This document shows positions 7,753 through 15,033 of a stretch of DNA of 26,771 nt, in pieces. Below the pieces are notes generated by a model. That model saw only the letters and a list, made by a program, of their open reading frames with translations. It was not told the origin of the DNA and did no database searches. The translations under genes were made by a program, and so were the position numbers. Origin of the DNA: JAGOBX01 sp017999075 [NCBI: Candidatus Babelota bacterium] (GTDB lineage: Bacteria > JAGOBX01); NCBI GenBank assembly GCA_017999075.1, contig JAGOBX010000002.1, positions 1 through 26,771 of the forward strand, written 5' to 3'. Every line of letters starts with the position of its first letter. Position 1 is the stretch's first letter.

Positions 7753-8520
7753 ATGGCTAAAAAGGCTGCTGTTAAAAAAAAGAAACAAAAAATAGAAATT
7801 GTTATAGATGATGCCGGTTCAGGCAATTTTGTCGGAGGTATGCTGATATCAGGCTATTCGGAAGAAATTGACAGATACAAAGGAGTTGTAATTTCTCCGG
7901 AAGAATACAATGACAAACAGATAGATATGCAGGCAAAAGTTTTGAATTGCGTGGATGTTATAATATCAGATTTTTCAGAGTACGATATTATAAGCGTTTT
8001 TTTATGCCAAAGCAATTTATTTGACAGAACAGCGATTCATCTTGTTGATAAGGGTTTTGTAGTTATAAGAGGCAGAGTAGAAGGCAGGCTTCAGGATCTT
8101 ATTGAAGATGATTTTATGAATCATCTTAAATCACTTGGAATGCCTGACTATGTTGATTTTTTTGCTAAAATAATTATGCGGGATAAAAATTCCGGATACA
8201 GAATGCTGAACAGTTTTTGTATTAATTATATTAAAGTAGATTTGCACAACCGTTTAAAATTCTGCAAATCGTATAATAAATTATATGATGATTTAGTTAA
8301 GTCTGTTGTTCATAAAGATGTTGTGGAAAATAAATTTTTATCAAAACCGAAATTGTGCTGTAATTGTGGAAAATATATACAAGATAAGGATTTATATAAA
8401 CATACAACATCTTCATTTAACTCTTCATTTTACACTCATTTGAATTGCTTGTCGCGGCCTCAGCCTCAGCAAATTAAAGGTTCTGGAGCGCCTAATATTC
8501 ATAATGATATGCCGTTTTAA
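7753..8520 (+). CDS. Unrecognised protein: RNase HII-like motif, Cys/His cluster, SSB-like C-terminal tip
   Basis: I cannot assign this to a named family. After a Lys/Ala-rich start (residues 1-13) comes IEIVIDDAGSGNFVGGMLI (14-32), which resembles the catalytic first strand of RNase HII (DEAGRGPLAGPVV). Acidic residues follow in RGRVEGRLQDLIEDDF (106-121), where nuclease metal ligands could lie. A likely zinc site follows: Cys202, Cys203, Cys205, His217, His229 and Cys232. The end is a Pro/Gln/Gly linker (235-249) closing with NDMPF, like the acidic-PF tip of single-stranded DNA-binding protein. recO follows after 11 bases, and RecO binds SSB tips in known bacteria. AAAGGAT precedes the ATG. 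The nuclease idea is inference; the tail is directly visible. Confidence 0.75.
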   Translation: MAKKAAVKKKKQKIEIVIDDAGSGNFVGGMLISGYSEEIDRYKGVVISPEEYNDKQIDMQAKVLNCVDVIISDFSEYDIISVFLCQSNLFDRTAIHLVDKGFVVIRGRVEGRLQDLIEDDFMNHLKSLGMPDYVDFFAKIIMRDKNSGYRMLNSFCINYIKVDLHNRLKFCKSYNKLYDDLVKSVVHKDVVENKFLSKPKLCCNCGKYIQDKDLYKHTTSSFNSSFYTHLNCLSRPQPQQIKGSGAPNIHNDMPF

Positions 8521-8531
8521 AAAAAAACGTT

Positions 8532-9302
8532 ATGGGTTATTATAAAATTCGGTTTTTGACGCTGAATTCACATAAAATCAAAGACAGCACATTTTCTGTA
8601 AATGTATTATCAAGGCTTAACGGGAAAATAGCATTAAGGGTTAATGGAGCAGGGAAGCCTAAAAGCAGGTTTTCAAAATTTAACGAACCAGGATATCTTT
8701 GTGAAGGGATAGTTTATTTATCCAAGGAATCAAGCAGTATAATTCTTACCAATGCGGATATTATTGAAGAATTTAATATGCTTAGAAGTTGTATGGAAGG
8801 ATTGAACTGTATATCTTATATAACCAACTTTATTTCAGGGTTATTTCCTGAAAAAATGAAAATCGAAGGATTTCTTGAAAATACGACTGATTTTTTTTAT
8901 TTAAAAGAATGCGTTAAAATTGAAAAAATAAATATGTTCAGGTTTTTTACGCTGCATAAACTTGGATATATTCCTGATTTTTCGGTATGTGGAAATTGTG
9001 GAGGAAGAATAAAAAAATCTGCTTATTTTAACATAAATGAGAATAATGTTTATTGTGAAATATGCCGGACAGGTTATAGTAATAACTATTTTGTATTTGA
9101 AGCTGATTTTTTGATATACTATAAAAAATTAATATCGTATCTGGTTCAAAAAAATATATTGGATTTTTTTCAAAGCAACAATAATATTTATCAAAAAAAT
9201 CTTGAAAAATTTATTGATTTGTTTATAATATCATTGAATAAAAATGATATAAAATCTTATGGATTATTGAAATCAATCGATTCGGAGTTGCAAGTTGAAT
9301 AA
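8532..9302 (+). CDS. recO: DNA repair protein RecO
   Basis: RecO helps load RecA onto SSB-coated single-stranded DNA in the RecF pathway and anneals complementary strands. The 256 residues show a divergent N-terminal OB fold with GKPKSRFSKFNEPGYL (41-56; compare the family's PKSRF..LEP), a helical middle, and a four-Cys zinc site: Cys153, Cys156, Cys175 and Cys178 (CGNC...YCEIC). Length fits the family. No Shine-Dalgarno sequence is visible before the ATG. The previous stop is 11 bases away, so coupling is likely. It overlaps the response regulator by 8 bases. Divergence is strong in the N-terminal half, but the PKSRF and zinc motifs make the call firm. Confidence 0.88.
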   Translation: MGYYKIRFLTLNSHKIKDSTFSVNVLSRLNGKIALRVNGAGKPKSRFSKFNEPGYLCEGIVYLSKESSSIILTNADIIEEFNMLRSCMEGLNCISYITNFISGLFPEKMKIEGFLENTTDFFYLKECVKIEKINMFRFFTLHKLGYIPDFSVCGNCGGRIKKSAYFNINENNVYCEICRTGYSNNYFVFEADFLIYYKKLISYLVQKNILDFFQSNNNIYQKNLEKFIDLFIISLNKNDIKSYGLLKSIDSELQVE

Positions 9303-10122
9303 AAAAGTTCTTGTTATAGACGATCAGCAATATAATCATACAATCATCAAACACACTTTAAAAGATAAAGGATTTGATTATCTCTGCGGATTAAGCGGGC
9401 GGGAAGGTCTTACATTAGCAGTTGAAAATAATCCGGATATAATACTTCTTGATATTATGATGCCGGATATGGATGGAATTGAGGTATTGAAAAAAATTAA
9501 AAATAATCCTTCAATTTCAAATATACCGGTTGTTATGCTGACAGGAAAGACAAATAAAGAAGATGTTGATAGGGCTATAAATATAGGCGCTGTTAAATTT
9601 ATCACGAAACCATTTAATCCTAAAGAGCTTCTTGGAGAAATAGAAAGTGTATTACTCGGAAATATATTGATGAATAATAAAAATGAGCCTGAGGTTATCG
9701 AATATTTAAAATCTGTCAGACAAAATCAAATTTTATTAAGCAGCGATGTAGTAAAAAAAATTATTTTCAATTTTGTGAATTCTAAGGTTGTACTTACTGA
9801 AATCGCTAATATAATAGGGACTTTCAAATTGAATGATCTTAAAAACATAATTATTAATCTGATAAAAAATTCGCCATATCATCAGGTTCGCGAAAAATGC
9901 ATCTGGTGTTTAGGTCAAATCGGAAATAATAAGATTAATAATCCGGATAACGCCATTCACAATAATGAAGATATTGATTTTCTATATACTATAGCCTCTT
10001 CTAAAAAAGAAACAACTGAAATCAGGCTTATTGCATGTATGTCTATAAAACAACTGGGATATGCGATGCTTATAGAAGATTTACTTATAGAACTGAATAA
10101 AAAATTTTCGGAAAACTTTTGA
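9295..10122 (+). CDS. Receiver-domain protein with C-terminal helical (HEAT-like) repeats
   Basis: The N-terminal CheY-like receiver (residues 1-120) has the acidic pair Asp9-Asp10, phospho-acceptor Asp53 (LLDIMMPDMDG), Thr83 and Lys105 (TKPF), so it should accept phosphate. The C-terminal 150 residues have no DNA-binding helix-turn-helix or enzyme motif that I recognise. They look all-helical, with pairs of helices such as LKNIIINLIKNSPYHQVREK followed by CIWCLGQIG, resembling HEAT or PBS-lyase-type repeats used for protein contacts. The start is TTG at 9295 with GGAG seven bases upstream (9284-9287), overlapping recO by 8 bases. The gene overlaps miaA by 4 bases. No partner kinase is adjacent; the hybrid kinase at 16176-18782 is one candidate. 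Confidence 0.85.
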   Translation: MNKKVLVIDDQQYNHTIIKHTLKDKGFDYLCGLSGREGLTLAVENNPDIILLDIMMPDMDGIEVLKKIKNNPSISNIPVVMLTGKTNKEDVDRAINIGAVKFITKPFNPKELLGEIESVLLGNILMNNKNEPEVIEYLKSVRQNQILLSSDVVKKIIFNFVNSKVVLTEIANIIGTFKLNDLKNIIINLIKNSPYHQVREKCIWCLGQIGNNKINNPDNAIHNNEDIDFLYTIASSKKETTEIRLIACMSIKQLGYAMLIEDLLIELNKKFSENF

Positions 10123-11006
10123 AAGAAATAATAAATATAATTCAATCCTGCATTGTTAATAATCAAGTGCCTGTTATAGCAGGTCCTACAGCTTCCGGGA
10201 AATCGGAACTGGCTTATTCAATTTCTGATTATTTTGATATTGAAATAATATCGGCAGATTCAAGGCAAATTTATAAATATCTTGATATAGGAACAGCTAA
10301 ACCTTCAGAAGAAATTTTAAAAAAAGTTCCGCATAGACTGATAAGTTTAATTACACCGGATAAAAACTATTCCGCTGCTGAGTTTGCCGATGCGGCAAAT
10401 AAACATATCATTGAAATATTTCGAAAAAAAAAATTGCCGGTGATAGTAGGAGGCACAGGACTTTATATTAAAACTTTGTTTGACGGTATATTTGAAGGTC
10501 CTGAAAGAAATTCTGAAATAAGAGCAAATCTTGAATCAAAGTCAAATTTTGAATTATATGAGATATTAAAAAAAATTGATTCGTATTCATCTGAAAAGAT
10601 TAATATAAATGATAAAAAACGTTTGATACGCGCTATTGAAGTTTTTGAATTGACTGGTGAGTCAATAACTGAGTTGAAAAAGAATACCAAACCTGTTACA
10701 GAATATAAGCCTTTTTACATAATTATGAATAAAAACAGAAATGAATTGTATGATAGAATTAATATGCGCGCTGAAATTATGATTAGAAACGGATGGATTG
10801 AGGAAACTCAAAAGATTTTGGATATGGGTTATGCATCTGATTGTCCAGCATTTGAAGGATTGGGATACCGTGATATTATCGGATATATTGAAAAAAAACA
10901 AAAGTATGACGATATGATTGAAAATATAAAATTATACACAAGAAGATACGCAAAACGCCAGATCATTTGGTTCAGACACCAATTGATTCCTGATAAAGTG
11001 ATTTGA
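10119..11006 (+). CDS. miaA: tRNA dimethylallyltransferase MiaA
   Basis: MiaA transfers a dimethylallyl group from dimethylallyl diphosphate to N6 of A37 in tRNAs reading UNN codons. The 295 residues carry the P-loop GPTASGKS (22-29), the substrate motif ISADSRQIYKYLDIGTAKPS (about 44-63), HRLI, and VGGTGLYIK. The C-terminal part has FEGLGYRDIIGY and the final TRRYAKRQIIWFRH signature. It starts with TTG in the TTGA overlap that forms the stop of the previous gene, so coupled translation is likely. It ends 3 bases from the convergent malic enzyme gene. Confidence 0.96.
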   Translation: MKEIINIIQSCIVNNQVPVIAGPTASGKSELAYSISDYFDIEIISADSRQIYKYLDIGTAKPSEEILKKVPHRLISLITPDKNYSAAEFADAANKHIIEIFRKKKLPVIVGGTGLYIKTLFDGIFEGPERNSEIRANLESKSNFELYEILKKIDSYSSEKININDKKRLIRAIEVFELTGESITELKKNTKPVTEYKPFYIIMNKNRNELYDRINMRAEIMIRNGWIEETQKILDMGYASDCPAFEGLGYRDIIGYIEKKQKYDDMIENIKLYTRRYAKRQIIWFRHQLIPDKVI

Positions 11007-11009
11007 ATT

Positions 11010-12143
11010 TTATTTTTTTACAGATTCTGCCACGGCGTCAGCCACACCTGGATCAAAAATAGAAGGCAATATTTTTTCCGGCGATAAATAAGAATTTTTC
11101 ACCAAACCTGCAATAGATTCTGCAGCCCTGATTTTTATTTTGTCAGTAACGGTTTTGATGTTATATTTAAGCAAACCTTTGAATATACCCGGGAAACACA
11201 GTACGTTATTTATTTGATTTTGATAATCGCTTCTGCCTGATCCTACAATATAGGCTCCTGCTTTTTTTGCCGATTCAGGAAGTATTTCAGGAGTGGGGTT
11301 TGCCATTGCAAAAACTATAGGTTTTGAATTCATTCTTCCTATCCATTCAGGTTTAACAATATTTCCTGCTGAAACCCCTATAAAAACATCCGAGTCATTG
11401 AATCCGTTTTCAAAATTTCCTTTAATTAATTTGCGGTTTGTTTTTTTGCTTAACAGATCAAGGTAAGGATTCATTCCTTTTTTTCTTCCTTCATATATTA
11501 TACCGAACTTATCAGCAGCTATTATATTTTTAATTCCGTATTTTAATAATAGGTTTATTACTGATGAACCGGCTGCTCCTGCACCTATGACAAAAACTTT
11601 TATTTTATTTTTGTTTTTGTTTGTAATTTTTAAAGAATTAATTAAAGCTGCGAGTACTACTACCGCGGTTCCATGCTGATCATCGTGAAAAACAGGAATG
11701 CTAAGTTTTTTCACTAGTTGCCGTTCTATATCAAAACATCTAGGCGCTGAAATATCTTCAAGATTAATTCCTCCGAATACAGGGGCAATATTTATTATTG
11801 TTTCGATAATTTTATTTGTATCCTGTGTTTGAAGGCATATAGGGAAAGCGTCAACACCTGCGAATTCTTTAAACAGCACACATTTTCCTTCCATAACAGG
11901 CAAAGCAGCAAATGGTCCGATATTTCCAAGACCTAATACTGCACTGCCATCGCTTATTACTGCAACAGTATTATTTTTTATAGTATAATTTTTGATGTTT
12001 TTTGTATTGCTTACAATACTTTTACATATTTCGGCAACACCCGGAGTATAAACACAAGATAAAATTTCACGGCTTGTAATTTTTGTTTTAGAATTAATTT
12101 CAAGTTTACCTTTATTATGTAAATCAAAAATTTTTTTGTTCAT
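11010..12143 (-). CDS. Malic enzyme (malate dehydrogenase, decarboxylating), short prokaryotic type
   Basis: This enzyme converts malate to pyruvate and CO2 with reduction of NAD(P). At 377 residues it matches the short bacterial/archaeal form without a phosphotransacetylase-like tail. Visible motifs are the catalytic tyrosine region [10 protein letters not shown] (32-41), [14 protein letters not shown] (64-77), the metal-binding [11 protein letters not shown] (124-134), [11 protein letters not shown] (152-162), the Rossmann GAGAAG (187-192), and the closing [19 protein letters not shown]. Asp211 at the end of the second cofactor strand suggests a preference for NAD over NADP. It follows the radical SAM gene after 32 bases and is probably co-transcribed with it. 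Its 3' end almost touches miaA. Confidence 0.94.
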   Translation of the reverse strand: MNKKIFDLHNKGKLEINSKTKITSREILSCVYTPGVAEICKSIVSNTKNIKNYTIKNNTVAVISDGSAVLGLGNIGPFAALPVMEGKCVLFKEFAGVDAFPICLQTQDTNKIIETIINIAPVFGGINLEDISAPRCFDIERQLVKKLSIPVFHDDQHGTAVVVLAALINSLKITNKNKNKIKVFVIGAGAAGSSVINLLLKYGIKNIIAADKFGIIYEGRKKGMNPYLDLLSKKTNRKLIKGNFENGFNDSDVFIGVSAGNIVKPEWIGRMNSKPIVFAMANPTPEILPESAKKAGAYIVGSGRSDYQNQINNVLCFPGIFKGLLKYNIKTVTDKIKIRAAESIAGLVKNSYLSPEKILPSIFDPGVADAVAESVKK

Positions 12144-12175
12144 AATTTTTTTGATGTTAAAAAATAATTTAAAAA

Positions 12176-13624
12176 TTATAATTCAGGCTGAGTTTGGCAA
12201 TTCTGTTTATCAGAACTTTCAGGACGGAAAAAAATTTGCAACAGCCTGCGGAATACGAAAACAAAATCTTTAGGTTTTATGCGTTTTATGATTATCCAAA
12301 GGCGTTTTGGATGAGTCCAATATTTTAAAATAATGCGCTGATGCAGTTTGGTGAATTCCGCTACTGAAATTCCTTTTGGAGTATATGTTACCTCTCCTGA
12401 TGCAAATGAAGGAAGATAAGCATCAGTTATTTCATTGTTTTTAACAAGTTCTTCGTATATTTCAGTTCCTGGTAAAGGAGTAAAATTTCCGAAAGATCCC
12501 ATATCAAGCCCTAGTCTGTCAGGAGTCAGAGCAGTTTCAAGCATAGTTTCTTTGGTATCAAACGGAAAACCTATAATGAAAAAACCTGCTGTAGACATTC
12601 CGGCGTTTTTTGCAAGTAAAACTTTTTCTTTGATAATTTTCATAGAGAGGCCTTTCCGTATTTTTTTCAAAGCTTCATCTGACCCGACTTCTATGCCGAA
12701 TCCGAGATGATACCATCCAGCCTTCCTCATCCAGTCGAGCATTTCAGCATTAAGTTTGTCAAGACGCACTCCATTAGGCATTGAAAACCTGATTTTGATG
12801 CCGCGTTCAATAATTGTTTTACATACGGAAATAACGTGACTGCTGTCAAAAGTGAAGTTATCGTCCATTATATGAATTTCATCAGCGCCGGCATTTATAA
12901 GGGTTTCTATTTCATTTACTATATTTTCCACCGAACGTTTTCTTACTTTTTTTCCCATGTTAACCGGAGAAGCGCAGAATATACAAGAAAACGGGCAGCC
13001 GCGTGTAGTTAATAACTGCGCCACATTTCCTCCTTTTCTGAACAACCCCATTGGACTGCCTGAATTGAAATAATCTTTTATATTTATCAAATTAAAATCA
13101 ACCGGATCAAACTCGTCTAAGTTATCAGTATAAGAATTAGGATTAACAATTATTCCGCTGTCATTTTTATATATAAGTCCTGGAATTTTATCGTGTTCTT
13201 TAATTTTTCCATAATCAATCATTTGATTTACAAATTCCAAAAGAGGTTTTTCTCCTTCACCGCATATAGCATAATCAGCGGAAAAAATATGTTTGAATAC
13301 TTTGTTTCTTGTTCCGTTTACATGAGAACCGCCGATTAAAATAATTGTATCAGGAAGTTTGGATTTTATGTAATACAGCATATCCTGAGTAGATTTTACA
13401 ACATGAGAAAAAAGAGTTACACATAAAATATCAGGCTTTAAAGAGATTATATTTTCATAGTATTCTTCAATAGTTTGAGTTTTTATATCGGGATCAAAAA
13501 TAATTGTATCCACAGGTTTTTTTGATTTTTTCAGATAAGATGCCAAATACAGCAATCCGCTTGGCAGGGTAACAAACATCCTCTGTTTAGGTATTACAAA
13601 AGGTTTAGTAAATACAATTTTCAT
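12176..13624 (-). CDS. Radical SAM protein with N-terminal B12-binding-type domain
   Basis: The 482 residues show an N-terminal cobalamin-binding-like domain (about 1-135, with IIFDPD, LCVTLFSH, ILIGGSHVNG and ICGEGE). The radical SAM barrel follows, with the 4Fe-4S motif Cys210-x3-Cys214-x2-Cys217 (RGCPFSCIFCASP), FMDDNF-like DDNFTF, and GFGIEVGSDEAL. The C-terminal part includes a basic, aromatic helical tail. Members methylate or rearrange diverse substrates, and this one cannot be assigned. The classical DxHxxG base-off signature is not obvious, as in many proteins of this group. A promoter with consensus -35 lies just upstream. Malic enzyme is next downstream, with no evident functional link. 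Confidence 0.92.
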   Translation of the reverse strand: MKIVFTKPFVIPKQRMFVTLPSGLLYLASYLKKSKKPVDTIIFDPDIKTQTIEEYYENIISLKPDILCVTLFSHVVKSTQDMLYYIKSKLPDTIILIGGSHVNGTRNKVFKHIFSADYAICGEGEKPLLEFVNQMIDYGKIKEHDKIPGLIYKNDSGIIVNPNSYTDNLDEFDPVDFNLINIKDYFNSGSPMGLFRKGGNVAQLLTTRGCPFSCIFCASPVNMGKKVRKRSVENIVNEIETLINAGADEIHIMDDNFTFDSSHVISVCKTIIERGIKIRFSMPNGVRLDKLNAEMLDWMRKAGWYHLGFGIEVGSDEALKKIRKGLSMKIIKEKVLLAKNAGMSTAGFFIIGFPFDTKETMLETALTPDRLGLDMGSFGNFTPLPGTEIYEELVKNNEITDAYLPSFASGEVTYTPKGISVAEFTKLHQRIILKYWTHPKRLWIIIKRIKPKDFVFVFRRLLQIFFRPESSDKQNCQTQPEL

Positions 13625-13655
13625 AATAATAAATCCTGATATTTTTTTTGGGCTA

Positions 13656-13684
13656 ACTTTACTTTATAATAAAAATTTTGTCAA
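13656..13684 (-). promoter_or_regulatory. Promoter for the radical SAM / malic enzyme pair
   Basis: On the minus strand, TTGACA (13684-13679, perfect -35), a 17-base spacer, then TAAAGT (13661-13656, 4/6). Transcription would begin near 13649, about 25 bases before the ATG at 13624. The rest of the 144-base gap up to panE shows no gene. Confidence 0.65.
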
Positions 13685-13768
13685 ACTGTTTTTGGAAAAG
13701 TCGTAGAAAAATGATAAAACCGAAAAGATAATAGTTATTTTTGAAAAACGCTTTTTTAGAATATAATT

Positions 13769-14701
13769 TCAGTTTGAATTCATATTTTTGCGTTCTTTGT
13801 AACTTAGAATATTTATAAGCATTTTGTTTATTGGCGCAGAAACGCCGTATTTATCAGCAAATCTGACTATAGCTCCATTAATAAACTCAAACTCCAATTT
13901 TTTCTTTTTTTCAAAATCCTGAAGCATGGAAGTTTTGAATTCTCCGGCATTATTTTCAATATCGAGGTTCTTGTCAATTTTGGAATGAGGAATTTTATAA
14001 CCTGCGGCATGAGCGACCTTGACTGCTTCTTCCATAACTGCCCTTAATAAATTTCTTGAATTATCGTCATTTATCATATCGCTTACTGTAGCTTCCAGAA
14101 CAACAGATAATGCATTGAATGAAGCATTCCATAAAATTTTAATCCATAAATCAAGCATAATGTTATCTGAAACAGTGCATGCAACACCCGATTCAGTAAA
14201 AATATTTTTTATCAGTTCAATATCATATTTTGGCGACTTTGATATTTTCCCGATTTTTAAAATTCCGGCGCCTGTATGTTTTACGATATTTTTTTCAAGA
14301 GCCGATGATATGAAAACCACAGCTCCGGCAACATTTTCAGGATCAATATATTTTGATAAAATATCTTCATTTTCTAAGCCGTTCTGCATTGAAATGACAC
14401 ATGATTTTTGATGAATAAGATTTTTTATTACAGCTGCGGTTTCTTGAGTATTATAAGATTTTACACATACAAGTATCAAATCGTATTTATTATTAATACG
14501 TGATAATTCACTGAATTCAAGAAGATTTATTTTGCCGAATTTTTCTATTCCTGTTTCAAAACTGTCCAGTATAATGCCTTGTTCTTTTAATATTCTGTAA
14601 GTAATATTTCTTGCTGTAAAAGTAACATCAACTCCGTTTTTCAGTAATTTTAATCCGTAGAATCCGCCTACAGCTCCTGTCCCTATAATTAAAACTTTCA
14701 C
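13769..14701 (-). CDS. panE: 2-dehydropantoate 2-reductase (ketopantoate reductase)
   Basis: PanE reduces ketopantoate to pantoate with NADPH in pantothenate and coenzyme A synthesis. The 310 residues start with the Rossmann motif GTGAVGG (7-13). They contain the CVKSYNT segment, SMQNGLENE, the catalytic-lysine helix WIKILWNASFNALSVV, and the C-terminal region EFINGAIVRFADKYGVSAPIN that holds the family's substrate-binding residues. The start is GTG, supported by AGGAGG seven bases upstream. Related ketopantoate reductase-like proteins act on other 2-oxoacids, so the exact substrate is likely but not certain. It lies divergent from the flavodiiron gene across a 332-base regulatory region. Confidence 0.9.
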   Translation of the reverse strand: MKVLIIGTGAVGGFYGLKLLKNGVDVTFTARNITYRILKEQGIILDSFETGIEKFGKINLLEFSELSRINNKYDLILVCVKSYNTQETAAVIKNLIHQKSCVISMQNGLENEDILSKYIDPENVAGAVVFISSALEKNIVKHTGAGILKIGKISKSPKYDIELIKNIFTESGVACTVSDNIMLDLWIKILWNASFNALSVVLEATVSDMINDDNSRNLLRAVMEEAVKVAHAAGYKIPHSKIDKNLDIENNAGEFKTSMLQDFEKKKKLEFEFINGAIVRFADKYGVSAPINKMLINILSYKERKNMNSN

Positions 14702-14708
14702 GAAATTA

Positions 14709-14714
14709 CCTCCT
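14709..14714 (-). promoter_or_regulatory. Ribosome binding site deciding the panE GTG start
   Basis: AGGAGG on the minus strand, seven bases before the GTG at 14701-14699. It supports the GTG, which places the GTGAVGG nucleotide motif at the correct distance from the N-terminus. Confidence 0.85.
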
Positions 14715-14805
14715 GAATCAAAAAAAAATCAATTTTTTTAAAAAACTTTTTAAATACATTTTTTTGCTTCATTGAAATTTTTTTATTTAATTAATTGCTA
14801 TATTT

Positions 14806-14827
14806 TGGAAACGGTTCCATTATGGAA
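14806..14827. promoter_or_regulatory. Overlapping palindromes, candidate operator
   Basis: Three half-sites occur in a row: TGGAA (14806-14810), TTCCA (14815-14819) and TGGAA (14823-14827). The right two form a perfect 13-base palindrome TTCCATTATGGAA. The left two form TGGAAACGGTTCCA, symmetrical in 12 of 14 positions around a central CG, the layout of LacI-family operators. No regulator gene is adjacent. Confidence 0.5.
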
Positions 14828-14963
14828 TATTGTATATTTATATTATTATTTTAAAATAACAATATATGTATTCACAAAAAAAATCAAGTTTAAGAATGTG
14901 TGAATCTGAAATTCAAAGATGAAGTTAAAAAGCATTTTTTCTCTGATGATAGAATTTTTTTTA

Positions 14964-14992
14964 TTGCTTTTATTAAAAAAATCAGATATAAA
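14964..14992 (+). promoter_or_regulatory. Weak promoter candidate for the flavodiiron gene
   Basis: TTGCTT (14964-14969), a 17-base spacer, then TATAAA (14987-14992). The -35 is poor (3/6) and the -10 good (5/6). Transcription would start near 15000, about 20 bases before AAGGAGG. AT-richness makes chance matches common. Confidence 0.35.
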
Positions 14993-15033
14993 TAATAATA
15001 AACAACATAACCTTTGATTAAGGAGGCGCGTTT

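Larger units (their letters stand above)
14702..15033. other. Divergent regulatory region between panE and the flavodiiron gene
   Basis: This 332-base AT-rich gap holds the panE ribosome site, a cluster of TGGAA/TTCCA half-sites at 14806-14827, a weak promoter candidate at 14964-14992, and AAGGAGG just before 15034. It has no coding potential beyond a 25-codon hydrophobic frame without a ribosome site (14919-14996), which I do not believe. Confidence 0.7.

Noticed and set aside
13741-13770. Hairpin AAAAACG/CTTTTTT after panE as a terminator
   Set aside because: The stem is short and AT-only with almost no loop; such sequences arise often by chance here.
14919-14996. 25-codon hydrophobic reading frame upstream of the flavodiiron gene
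   Set aside because: It has no ribosome site, is nearly all Phe, Leu, Ile and Lys as expected from AT-rich noncoding DNA, and overlaps the better promoter candidate.
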